NCBI GenBank assembly: GCA_049999725.1
Contig: JBNGIS010022135.1
Coordinates: forward strand, 1-35,578
Source: Haplomitrium mnioides
Lineage: Eukaryota; Marchantiophyta; Haplomitriopsida; Calobryales
Length of the DNA stretch: 35,578 bases
Direction of reading: 5' to 3'
Made by a program: the position numbers and the translations under genes. Below are positions 10,256-19,776 of the stretch, piece after piece. Every line of letters begins with the position of its first letter. Within the stretch, counting starts at the first letter, position 1. Below the pieces are notes generated by a model. It was given only the letters and a program-made list of their open reading frames with translations, was not told the origin of the DNA and searched no databases.

Positions 10256-10355
10256 NNNNNNNNNNNNNNNNNNNNNNNNNNNNNNNNNNNNNNNNNNNNN
10301 NNNNNNNNNNNNNNNNNNNNNNNNNNNNNNNNNNNNNNNNNNNNNNNNNNNNNNN
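10256..10355. other. Assembly gap (100 N)
   Basis: Exactly 100 N inside element A. Element B has sequence at the matching place, so the true gap can be estimated from it. Confidence 0.99.
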
Positions 10356-10462
10356 AACAAGCCTCAAAAACTCATGTACTTTTTGTTTTTAAAAAATAAC
10401 CTCGTTTTTAATGTTTTTGAGTTCAAAAGGCACAGTTTTTCCCAAAAAAAAAGTTCATGTTT

Positions 10463-10497
10463 TGAGTAGTTGTTCATGGTTCAAAGTAGCAATTGTT
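10463..10497 (+). repeat. Shared 35-bp terminal block, copy A
   Basis: TGAGTAG, about 9 variable bases, then TGGTTCAAAGTAGCAATTG. The same block ends element C (26476-26510, minus) and element B (34188-34223, minus). Confidence 0.8.
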
Positions 10498-10988
10498 TTA
10501 GACGTTTCTCTAATATAAATATAACATTTGGAGTTGAACTCTTCTAGAGGAGCTTGGTTCAAATCCTTTTTTTTACTACAAAATATAAATCAAGTACTCC
10601 CATGTAACACCATAGTTTGCCATAGAGAAGATAATAGGCTCTCTTGATTCTATCACAAAAACTATAAAGTTATCACCAAAATTACACACTAGAAATTGAC
10701 AAAAGAAATGTTTGTCAATATTAAACACATGAATGTTAAAAAGATTTAATAGAGGAATTCTAGGTGGTACAAATGCTCCTCTATCTATTGGCTACCATAG
10801 CATCAAGTCAAACTTCTTATCTTCATTTATAAAGGGTGGGGTATTCGCTTTATTTTATTCATGAAAACTTGAAAGTTTAACTCTCTTGGAGTTAATGCAA
10901 AGTAGAGATTCCACTACTCCAAAAGGTATGAAGTACTTCTCCAAAGGTGGGTAGTCAACACTCTTTAAAGAAGACCAAGCTCTGATAC
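10498..10988 (-). other. Leader of a third LTR retroelement (minus strand), truncated by element A
   Basis: Reading on the minus strand from the primer site at 10979-10988, this is about 490 bp of non-coding AT-rich sequence that stops where element A begins. I see no gag start. The rest of the internal region is absent from the window. Confidence 0.55.
10979..10988 (-). promoter_or_regulatory. Primer binding site GTATCAGAGC (tRNA-iMet type)
   Basis: On the minus strand GTATCAGAGC follows an LTR terminus ending TGTTACAACA. It matches the plant initiator tRNA-Met primer site over 10 bases. Confidence 0.85.
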
Positions 10989-11132
10989 TGTTGTAACACT
11001 ACACACTCACAATACATACACAAGTTAGCAAAAATACAACACATACAAGTTAGCACAAGAGAAGCGCACAAAGAACTTCAAAAACCCATAAGGTAAGAGA
11101 TGCCAAACAAGACACTCTCCCTTCTGTATATA

Positions 11133-11139
11133 CTTTATA
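11133..11139 (-). promoter_or_regulatory. Putative TATA box (TATAAAG) of third-element LTR
   Basis: Minus strand TATAAAG within CTATAAAGTATATAC, about 145 bp before the LTR end and 270-360 bp downstream of the G-box motifs. Confidence 0.5.
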
Positions 11140-11235
11140 GAAAGCCTTTTGCTTACATAGGTGGAGGTACCCCATTGGTTCCTTTTCAATCCTCTTCTAA
11201 TTGGACCCCTCTTTTCTTTTTCACTGAGATTGGAC

Positions 11236-11430
11236 CACTCTTTACTTTTATTCTCCTTCTGCCACATGTTCTTATCTTTAGAACCTTCCATCTCTCTTTA
11301 ATTCTCCTTTTGCTATGTGTCTTATATTTAGAACCTTCTATCTCTCTAATTCTCCTTCTGCCATGTGTTCTTATCTTTAGAACCTTCTCTTTACTTTATT
11401 CTTTGCTTGCCACGTGTCTTTATTCTCTTC
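11236..11430 (-). repeat. About 50-bp tandem repeat in the LTR U3
   Basis: Units at about 11251, 11302 and 11350 (spacing 51 and 48) share, on the + strand, TTCTCCTTCTGCCA and TTTAGAACCTTC. Each carries a CACRTG-related core. Confidence 0.75.
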
Positions 11431-11499
11431 TAAAGTAGTCTATCTAGACTTCCACTTCCACTTTAATTCGTTCACTTTCTCTCCTCTTGCCACGTGTCC
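11409..11499 (-). promoter_or_regulatory. Two ABRE/G-box motifs (GACACGTGGC)
   Basis: CACGTG occurs at 11411-11416 and 11491-11496. On the minus strand both read GACACGTGGC, containing the ACGTGGC core bound by plant bZIP factors of the ABA/stress response. Decayed versions (ACATGTGGC, ACACATGGC, ACACATAGC) occur in the neighbouring tandem units. Confidence 0.6.
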
Positions 11500-11567
11500 A
11501 ACTCTCTATAATAACAACCAATTTTTGCTACTCTAACTAAGTAATAACTTTCTAGACATAGTTGACA

Positions 11568-11614
11568 CTATATCTTACTTCATTTTTAGCTATGGCTTAC
11601 TAAAATTAGTGACC
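11568..11614. other. 47-bp spacer between two LTRs, unassigned
   Basis: Sequence between the third-element LTR and the gypsy 3' LTR. It may include decayed ends of either. Confidence 0.4.
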
Positions 11615-11790
11615 TGTATAATGACGAATTAGACAAAGAGACTGCAAACAAGAATATCATGGATGTCTAACCCAAAATGACCACTGTTTCTCATGGAACA
11701 ACACATCTCAACACCATGGATTAATATGGGTACAAGAAGGTAAGACGTTCACAAGTAGGACAATGAGAGGGAAAACAACTATGATTGAAA

Positions 11791-11795
11791 ATGAT
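11791..11795. repeat. Target site duplication (ATGAT), left copy
   Basis: ATGAT directly before 11796, repeated at 13821-13825. The uninterrupted LTR copy near 23010 has the site once. Confidence 0.9.
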
Positions 11796-13820
11796 TGTTG
11801 CTCCCCTGTTACCGGCCTTAACCTTTACAGTTGCCTCTTGAGGCGCATGGGATGACAAATTACGGGCATTTAGGTTCTTTTCTAAGATGGCCCCTTACCA
11901 GTTATCACTTTAAGGCTCTAAGGATTCCCAATTTCCTTACTCGCCTTTGATTCACCACTTACTCTCTTCAGTCTACACTCAACTCATTCATTCACTACTC
12001 AGGTCAGCATTCTCCACACTAAATTTTCCTTGTGTAATTCTGTCTGTGTATTCCAAGGACCCAAAACTTGAGGTCATGTCAAATTGGGTGGAAAAGTGTT
12101 GTATCCTGTACTCAGGAACAATTACAGAAGTTTGGATGCCCCCTTTCAGAGTTGTCACAGATCGAGTACAACAGATCTCAACTATCCTAAGATGGATGAA
12201 TCACAAAGTTCTACTACAGGCTTATACACATAAAGCATTATCCCTTTAACTTTAGCTGTCATAGGGAATGGATTCCCTTTCCGAGCTGTATCAAGGTCTG
12301 CTTACTGTTCTAAGGTATATGATACTACTATGTTGCTTTGAAATTAAACACAAATTGTTAATCTTCTATACTTCGCTATACACCCTGTTTACACTATGTA
12401 CTGTGAATAGGAACAGAGTCCTTGAAGACCTCTGGGCAGATCCACCAAATGACTTCCCTTCTGAAACCTCCGCTGCCTTACAGCGTGCAGCCCAACACTC
12501 ACCACTCACACACCCTTAAGCAGATAGTTTTGATACTTCCCTCGCAAGAAGTCCTGACTTTACTTCCTCTTAGGCTAGGAAGAGGATTTATTTTAGTTCC
12601 ACCTCTTGAAAAGCACAGTCCTCTTGACTGAATGTAATCCACTCCACTCTGAGCCTTAACAAGTCTTACTCCGCAGTGCTCAGGCACTAACGCAGCCCCC
12701 TCTCTCACGACTCCACTTGAATATTGATACTAGAGAGCACTCTGGGATAATGCACTTGCACAGAAAATGCTAAGACGACTCCAAGCTCCTCACTCGACAG
12801 TCTCTCTTTAGTTCTCAGCAGGCCGAACTCCCATCAAGAATCATGTATTGGTTCACCTCCGCTCTGGTCCACCTGCGAGGACGAGTTCACTTGGATTGCC
12901 CGTTCATCTAGAGCTCCTCACTCTGCGATTTCACGGCGCCCCTCCAGTCCACCTCTGAATCCCCATGGCCCCCTGGAACTAGTCCACTCGCTTCACGCGA
13001 TCCCTTCACTGAATTTTCCACTCTTGCTTTACCATGTGCCACTTCTCTATTGCGAGGTTGCTCTTGCGCTCTTTGATTGCTTGTGCAACTCCCTCGCTTG
13101 CTTGTGCATCTCTCATCTTCCTTCGGACAGACCCACGCTATGTCACCCTTTCGGCAATTCCTCAGTGATCCCCGTTTGAACTCTTCACGGATCCCTCTTA
13201 AGTGGGATCTCCACTTAGAAAGGCGGCTACCCGTAGCCCCGCGGACTCCCTGGAGCTGCCACGTTTCTGTGGATTCGCGGATTCGAAGAATGAGTTGCAT
13301 CGGCTCTTGCAGGCGCGCTTCTGCTTGCGGAATCGAGTCGTCCCTCTTCTTTGACCTTGCACACCCTTGTGACGATCTTAGTTCCTCATTTCTTCCCCAA
13401 TCCTTGATTCCCGATTATTGGCTGTTGCAGAACGTGTCCGTAATCTGCCTCCCCTTATTGCCTTCGTCTGTCAGCTTATGGACTCGTTCTTTCTTCTCAG
13501 ATCACTTTGCTTGAATTGGTCGTTCCCTTCTCTCCTGCTCGACCACGATTCTTGCATTCTCCTTGAGGCTCACGGCTTCCCGTTGTCCTACTTGAGATTT
13601 CAAAATGGGACCCCTCGAGTGCCTCGCGATCACTTCCCTCTTCTCATCCTCCCGCCATGATCCCGTTTCCCTCATAGGAATCATGCACCATGCTCTTAAC
13701 TATCTATTGGAGAGTAATCCGTCGTTCTTGAGAGACCTTCACACTTGCTAAGGGTCATTGGTTCAGAATTGCTTCCGATTCACTGAATTCTGCCTCAGTG
13801 CTTCAAATCACTAGCTGACA
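11796..13820. mobile_element. Solo LTR, 2,025 bp, GC-rich
   Basis: Begins TGTTGCTCCCC and ends CTAGCTGACA (TG...CA), flanked by ATGAT on both sides. The two ends are not direct repeats of each other and no retroelement protein is visible inside, so it fits one LTR left after LTR-LTR recombination. The segment is clearly richer in C and G than its surroundings (notably 12400-13680), which produces overlapping open frames on both strands (13077-13514, 12908-13300 and others) without recognisable motifs. Orientation is unknown. The insertion is proven by the intact sister sequence in the gypsy 5' LTR. Confidence 0.88.
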
Positions 13821-13825
13821 ATGAT
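13821..13825. repeat. Target site duplication (ATGAT), right copy
   Basis: Matches 11791-11795, directly after the solo LTR. Confidence 0.9.
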
Positions 13826-16117
13826 CAAGAAGGGTGAGACTTGATGGGTGCTTATGGAAACAAGGGTGCTAGAACATGGCATCTATTCACGGTGTTGAAT
13901 TTAATTTCATAAGTTGTTCAGGTGAAACTGAGCTGATCTTCAAGTGAGTCCGATAGATTGGGTCTAAGGCAAAACAACCATTTAGATGGACCGTAAAGGG
14001 GAGAAAAATAAAGACTCCAATGTATCGACTAAGGATAAAAATGATGATGTTGATAACACAGACATGATGCAAACAAAAACTCAAATAGAACGGGTAAGAA
14101 TGAAGCAGTGACTCCGATAGAATGGAGATACCACCGTTTAACACTAGAGACCAATTGTTAAAGAGAGGGACTAGTCGGCACGTAAAATTGAGCCAAAAGA
14201 ATGACGTTAGAGGTACAGTTTGTCAGAGGCATCATTCCAACTTCCCAGTTGAAAACGACGTCTAGCGGCGGTAAAGGACTTGAAAAGAGGAGGGATTTAA
14301 GAGCATTCAGAGGAACCAACGGTTGCTGACGAGGCCGAAGATGTGTTTGGGACCTATGGATAAAAGAAAAATGACTTGAAGGGGTTAGAGAAAAATGGAA
14401 TGTGAGGGACCTTGGGATAAAAGGAGGGATCAACACAGGACCTATGGATAAAAGACAAGAGCAGTGAAATAGTATACCAATGGAATGTGAAGTGCACATA
14501 TTCGTGAGAAATTGTGCGAGAAATTCAAGATGCAATAAGCATGAGGAATACGTTAGTAACAAACACATGAGTGTAAGTAAGAACTCTTTACTCATGTAAA
14601 TTGATACATGTGCTACATACTCAATGGTCCATATTCTTAAGATTCTAAGAGCCACTAATGCTCAACTAACAAACCAACAACGTAGAACCAATAATAAAAG
14701 AACTTAGTTTGTAGAGCTTAGGCTGAAATCCGCATAAACCAAATAAATCTTTACTAACAAAGATCCAGGGTAATACACAATAATGAGCAAGGCTTCTTTT
14801 TATTGGACAAAGTCTTTTTTCTTATACTCTAGATATTAACAAGTTGCAACTATTAAGAGAAACGCACATAGAGTAAATAAGTAGGCCCATTCTTTTGATG
14901 TTGGCCTTCTATTTCTTGCCTCAACATTCAAATATTTCCTCAAGTAAGATGACATAGACAACAGAAACTATCACACAGATATAGACAAGCAAAAACACAC
15001 ATATACAAACTTACTAACCACCTACAAAATGGGAGCGTCACCATCGGAACAACTCAATAACCCTCAAAGTAGAACATCGATAGCACATGCTCTCTATAGG
15101 ATATGTACAAAAGGTTGATTCGCAAATCTTTCCAAGTAGACTTGGCATTGCAACTTCTTTAACATACATGAAAGAAATTTGTCTTTTCTCTTCTTCTTCT
15201 TCCCATCTGCTAGTTTTGCAGTACTCGGAGACATAATCAGTTCGTCTCCTTATCATCATCATGTTATGAATCTCCCTACAATCTCCGCAAAAGCATCACA
15301 TTCATCAGAATCCTCTCAACACACCCCATAAGACTGTTTCTCCAATCGATAGCGATTATTTATCTTCTCCATTTCTTCTCTCTTCTGAGCAAGAGTCACG
15401 TTGTTTGATAATTTGCTGGGGGAGAAGAGAGAATGAGTAAGAGAGAGAACTCTGGCCGACATACCTTGGCTATCTCAATTCCTAGAAAAAATAAAACATT
15501 TCCTGCTACACCATCCTTTTGAACGCTCTTGGATTTTTCTTCATCAATTTCCTCACCATCTTCCTTGTACGGTATCCCTATTTTCATCTCGTTTTTGTTG
15601 ACATAGACCTTTCCTTGACGCAGTCTTGATCATTGATGAATCTGATTTCTGGATCTTCTCTAGTGCTCCCCATGTTCTTACTTGACTTCTTAATTACAAA
15701 CCTATAAACAGACTCATAAGAAAGAAAGGACATAAAACCATTATACAACTTCTTTAGAGTTCGCTCACCATATTTGGATTAATGATTTCTCTAGAATTTC
15801 TTAATAGCTGGCTAGTTGCTTGATTGGAGTTGGTTCATACTTGCCCATACTTATCGTCTAAACTTTAATTTAAATCTAACCTAAAGCATAATTCTTAATA
15901 TAACAAAATACAACCTTTGGAGATATAATCCTATTTTTGTGTTTGCCAAAGATGTTGAAGAGTTGATGACACTTCGATGTAGATCTTGTTTCTTTGAAGA
16001 TACTTTGATGAAGGTGTCTTTCCCTCGGAGGTGCTTTGATGTAGACCCTATTAGCTTCTTTTCGTGTCTTTTCGACTTCTTCTATTGCACAATTCTTCTC
16101 AACTTTTTGTCGTAATA

Positions 16118-16270
16118 GATCCTCCAGTTCAAGCTTGAGCGTCTTGTGCGAAAGTTTTAGCTTTACAAATAAAAACAAAAATCTAAAGAAGAGGAAGAAG
16201 AGGTGCAAAAAAGGTAGAACAGATCTCCAAAAAAGAAAATAAACAGAAACGATGTAAGATCTAGAACAAA
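16118..16270 (-). other. Gypsy pol 3' end to 3' LTR, with polypurine-like tract
   Basis: Minus-strand GAACTGGAGGATC abuts the 3' LTR and is a plausible polypurine tract. The rest is non-coding. Confidence 0.5.
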
Positions 16271-16528
16271 TTACATATAATAAAGTTTAACCCAATTTGC
16301 CAATATTGGTGCTACGAAGGCGTTTCCATCAAGTGTTTTGAGGATCAAAAAACTATGAGAATGGACCGCAGTGATTCTATAAGAACCAGACCAGTGAGTG
16401 GTAAAATTGGGAGCAAAATGGATGAACCTCATGTCAAAAACAAGGACTAAATCGTGCACTTGAAAGGATCTATCTTTGATGTGTCTCTTATGGCGGTCTT
16501 TTACTTGGAGATGGTGTGCAAATCTCAA
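16271..16528 (-). pseudogene. pol: Gypsy integrase C-terminal part
   Basis: The frame contains VHDLVLVFDMRF, FTTHWSGSYRITAVHSHSF, and a terminal LDGNAFVAPILANWVKLYY ending at a stop. This is the DNA-binding C-terminal fold that closes gypsy integrases, with the usual DLVLVYD, W-x-GPY and KLYY landmarks. No chromodomain follows, in keeping with an Athila/Tat-like rather than a chromovirus element. It continues from the integrase core at 16801-17397 through broken frames. Confidence 0.8.
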
Positions 16529-17397
16529 GGCATTGGTAGTGACTCTAGTCTCAATGAGTTGTTCTAGATTTGCTAGTTAGTGTTGCCAAGATTCGATTGG
16601 ACTCAAGCGATGGGCAATGGAAATATGCACAGACGGAACTTGTATTTCAATTGGAAGCAAGGCCTCTTGACCATAGATTAAATGAAGGGGAGTGTATCAT
16701 GTGGTGGATTTGGTCATGGATCTACATGCCCATAAAGCAACATTCAAGTGTTCATCCCAATTAGAGTGATGTGCTAATATCATCTAAGTAAGAATGGCTT
16801 TCAAGATCTTGTTTGTAGACTCAACTTGGCCATTTGGTAAGAAGTTGATGAGTGATGGCGAATAGAATATTGTTTTGTAAAAGACAAAATCACTTCATTG
16901 AGCAAGTCTGTACCCCGATCACTAACAATCTGTAATAGACATCCAAAACGGGTGAGAATATAAGAGTAGAGGAAGGAAGCCACTAAAGTAGCATTGTCTA
17001 CAGGAAGTGCTATTGCTTCAGCTTATTCAGTGACATAATCTATAGCAATGAGGATATACTGATTTTGGTGACTATGAGAAGGAGGAGTTATCAAGCCGAT
17101 AAAGTCAAGACCCAATTTTTCAAAAGCCGATATGGGAAGGATTAGGACCAGGGGAATTTCAGATGCCTTCCTACGGCAACTGATTCTTTGGCATGCATCA
17201 CATGCTCTTGTGAATTTATGAGCATCAACAAAGAGAGTTGGCCACCAATATCCAAAACATAAAACTTTCAAAGCTGTAGTTTTCCTAGTGAAATGTCCAC
17301 CACAAGCAGATCTATGGCAACCTTGCAAAACTTGAGAGCTTTGGAGGGGAATCAAACATCTATGCAGGATTCCATCTTCACCTATGCAATATAACAC
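16529..17397 (-). pseudogene. pol: Gypsy integrase zinc finger and catalytic core, broken
   Basis: 17023-17397 carries the HHCC finger (CHRSACGGHF ... CDACQR) and the first part of the core (KLGLDFIGLI, with the first catalytic Asp), then YILIAIDYVTE. 16801-16983 holds IVSDRGTDLLNEVI with the second catalytic Asp. The third acidic residue lies where the frame decays (HHSSTSYQMAKLS), and I cannot see an intact Glu. 16529-16800 has only scattered remnants. Integrase joins element DNA into the host genome; this one is dead. Confidence 0.88.
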
Positions 17398-18146
17398 ACC
17401 TAAAATGATAGTATGGGAGGAAGTGAATCACATAAAGGAAAAGATTTGATCTATAGTCAGATCAAATGGCAAAATTTTGGACGAAAGGAATGGAATGAGC
17501 CAAGTGTACCAAGGATAGCAAGCCAATTGCACTAAGGGGGTTCTTGGATATGTGGTCAATAGAGAATAGGGAAGCTATCTGTGATACCTAGAGATTAGGG
17601 AAACTATCATCTAGTGACACAAGATGAGAGTCACCAGGCACTCTTGATAAGATGTCACAATTTCCATGTTTGAGATCAGGTCAAACTTGTACTGCCAACA
17701 AAAACTCTTGTAGTAGTAAAACCTATTTGACTAGCCAACTAGTGAGATCAGGTTTGTTGACGATATATTTCAAGGAGTCATGATCAACAATAAATACAAA
17801 TTGACAACCAAGGAGGTAGTGTCAGAATTTTTGGACAACATGAATCATGTCTAACGCTTCTCTCTCCTTACAAAATAATTTTGTTTGGCTAGGCTGAGCT
17901 GTTTACCCACATAATAGATCATATACTCTTTTTCATCTCGCATCTGAGCAAGAATACCTCCACTTGTTGTCGAGGAGGTATCAACCATAACAAAGAAAGG
18001 AATTGTCTAGTCAATGCGGGACAAAAATGGAAGAGAGGCAAGAATATTCTTAAGAGCTTGAAAGGCTTTTTGACATTCATCTAACCATATGAAGGGTTTA
18101 GGGTTTGGCTAAAGAATATAAATGAGAAGCAACGTGAGCATAGTTC
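17398..18146 (-). pseudogene. pol: Gypsy RNase H and linker, broken
   Basis: Readable minus-strand segments include KQLSLAKQNYFVRREALDMI, then VDHDSLKYIVNKPDL, then GNCDILSRVPGD, matching RNase H landmarks (D-H-x-x-L-K-Y and D-x-L-S-R). TGA, TAG and TGA codons interrupt the frame. The segment lies between RT and the integrase finger, as expected. Confidence 0.8.
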
Positions 18147-19088
18147 CTACAATATCTCTGATAATATTAACACGGACTTACCCAGGAAGTGTTGGAGTTG
18201 TTTCACTATCTGCGAGGTAGGAAGAGCAAGAATAATACTAACTTTTGTAGGATCATAGTGTAATATGGCTTCCAAAACAATGTGAGTAAGGAGAACTCCA
18301 ATGGGTGCAAAGAATTTGCATTTCTTGGGATTCAGAGAGATCCCAAATCGGCAAAAACAGAGGAAGGAAACCTCTAGGTGCTTTAGTTGATTCGCTTTGG
18401 TGTCAAAAATTGTAAATTTGTCCAAATAAATTTCAAGGCACTTGTCGAGACCATGTAAAAGTAAGTCAAAAGCCATGATCATTATGTATTGAAAGGCACT
18501 TGGAGCACTACATAACCTATAGACTAACTTATTATACAAGTAACATCCCCAAGAAGTGGCAACAGTAGTGAGTGGACAAGAATCAAGGAGGATGGTAATC
18601 TTATTATACCACGAGAATTCATCAAAGAAGCTATAACATTGATGTCTAGCTACATTATCCAGGATAGTGTCAATAAAGGGGATCAAAAAATGTTCCATAA
18701 TAGTTGTAGCATTAAGTCCTTTAAATTCTCCACAGACATGAACCAAACCATCTGGTTTAGAAACAACAACAATGGGAGAAACCCAATCAGTTAAGCTTGC
18801 AAGCGATATGACGTCAACATTTAACATTTTGGTTAGATCGGCTTGGACTAATTCCATGTACTTTGGGTTCAATCGATAGGGGTGTTGTCTTATGGGTTTA
18901 GCATTTGGCTTGAGCTTAATGTGATATTGGTATATGGAAGATGAAATACCTATCATCTTGTTGTATTCCCATGCAAAGGCATCAATGTAGCGCGTTATAA
19001 GTTCTAGAAAATAGGATTGAGAGGGAGGCTCTAGCTTGTCATAAATTTTTAGGCTCATATATTGTTCAGGTACAACAAGCATATCCAC
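18147..19088 (-). pseudogene. pol: Gypsy reverse transcriptase, 313-residue open frame with dead active site
   Basis: The longest open frame in the window. Landmarks: YRLNPKYMELVQADLTKML (residues 71-89), DWVSPIVVVSKPDG (101-114), the first catalytic Asp in SFFDEFSWYN (D156), APSAFQ, and ISLNPKKCKFF (250-260). The YxDD box reads YLDK (221-224), so one of the two catalytic Asp residues is Lys and polymerase activity is excluded. It is still long for a pseudogene because decay here is mostly by substitution. Protease lies upstream and RNase H downstream. Confidence 0.93.
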
Positions 19089-19776
19089 AAATGTGACCTC
19101 GAAAAAATGACATGAAGTGAATAGAGAACCAAAAAGTCAGACTCATCGAATGAATTAGAGTCTTGGATCGGAAATCAAGAGCTCGAGTCTACAAAAGATA
19201 CATCGCAAAAAATCTCATGAAGTTTATGTGTCGTTAAAATAGGGGTAATTGAAGTATAACGATAACACTACTTTTTTGTCAGGTGGGCCGATTGTCAACA
19301 TTCTAACTGCAAAATCCATCTGGGTATGACTTTGCTTGAGCCATAGGTGACCAAAGAGAAGAGGATATTGGTTTTGTTCAAGTGTACTTATCAATATAGT
19401 GTACCAAATATTCATAGTCGGCAAAAAGAGTAGGAATGCTCCAAAGAACACCTAAAAGTGCAATTTCGCAAGCATTGGCAAGATGAAGGAGGAGGTTAGA
19501 TTTATGCAAACCCAATGATAGATATCCAATAGATTCCATAGTTACTACAATCATGATGTTGACGGTTGAGCCAATATCTAAATGTGCTTCTAGAATTAGA
19601 ATGATGTTAATGAAGACTGAAGTCGTAGGTGTACTAGGATCAAATAGAGAGACCATCTGAACAATATGAGTATCTAAGGGATGAGAATCGACAGACTCTA
19701 GTGCTTCATCATAAAGTTGAAGGACATTGTTAAGGCATGAAGGAAGAATCTCACAAGAGGACATGTCACTAAGCAA
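19089..19776 (-). pseudogene. pol: Gypsy aspartic protease region, broken
   Basis: 19378-19776 has EAHLDIGSTVNIM, the retropepsin D-[TS]-G-[AS] site with Ile at the second position, followed by MESIGYLSLG. After a frameshift, 19224-19451 continues with YPLLFGHLWLKQSHTQMDF, the usual YPLLLGRPWL-type C-terminal landmark. Protease would cut the Gag-Pol chain. The DIGS change and the frameshift indicate loss of function. 19089-19223 is a broken linker to RT. Confidence 0.82.

Larger units (their letters stand above)
9057..10497 (+). repeat. Element A 3' region, main part, ending in the shared terminus
   Basis: About 1.44 kb (including a 100-N gap) that aligns along most of its length to the reverse complement of 34188-35516, roughly 75-80% identical by eye. 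Shared landmarks include CCTCGGTTGTAGAAGT, AAAACCTAGGTTCTT, ATAGACTTTGGGGTG and CTACTTCTCATATACAACCC. It ends with a terminal block, TGAGTAG...TGGTTCAAAGTAGC (10463-10497), found also in elements B and C, and then gives way to unrelated sequence. I see no coding signal here; two overlapping open frames at 9284-9539 lie in a tandem-repeat zone. It is either a long terminal repeat or the 3' end of a large DNA element. Confidence 0.8.
10989..11567 (-). repeat. LTR of the third retroelement (579 bp), 5' LTR with stress-type promoter repeats
   Basis: On the minus strand it runs from TGTCAACTATG to GTGTTACAACA and is followed by the primer site, so it is a 5' LTR. A TATAAAG box lies at 11133-11139 (minus). 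Upstream of it are about 50-bp tandem units at about 11236-11430, and two copies of GACACGTGGC. The inner end is firm; the outer end (11567) is inferred from a TG terminus and could be a few bases off. Open frames on both strands here follow from pyrimidine-rich repeats. Confidence 0.75.
11615..16117 (-). repeat. Gypsy 3' LTR, split by a solo LTR
   Basis: 11615-11795 and 13821-16117 together match 22814-25473. The minus-strand start reads TATTACGACA where the 5' LTR has TGTTACAACA, so the terminal TG has decayed to TA. Once the 2,030-bp insertion and duplication are removed it is about 2.47 kb. A minus-strand open frame at 15876-16208 (110 residues, K/E-rich) is partly shared by the other LTR and is probably chance. 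Otherwise non-coding. Confidence 0.8.

Noticed and set aside
12908-13514. Long overlapping open frames on both strands (130 and 145 residues)
   Set aside because: They lie inside the GC-rich solo LTR, overlap each other on opposite strands and carry no motif; GC-rich DNA has fewer chance stops.
15876-16208. K/E-rich 110-residue open frame possibly extending gypsy pol
   Set aside because: It lies mostly inside the LTR, and the same peptide part appears next to the other LTR copy; no domain seen.
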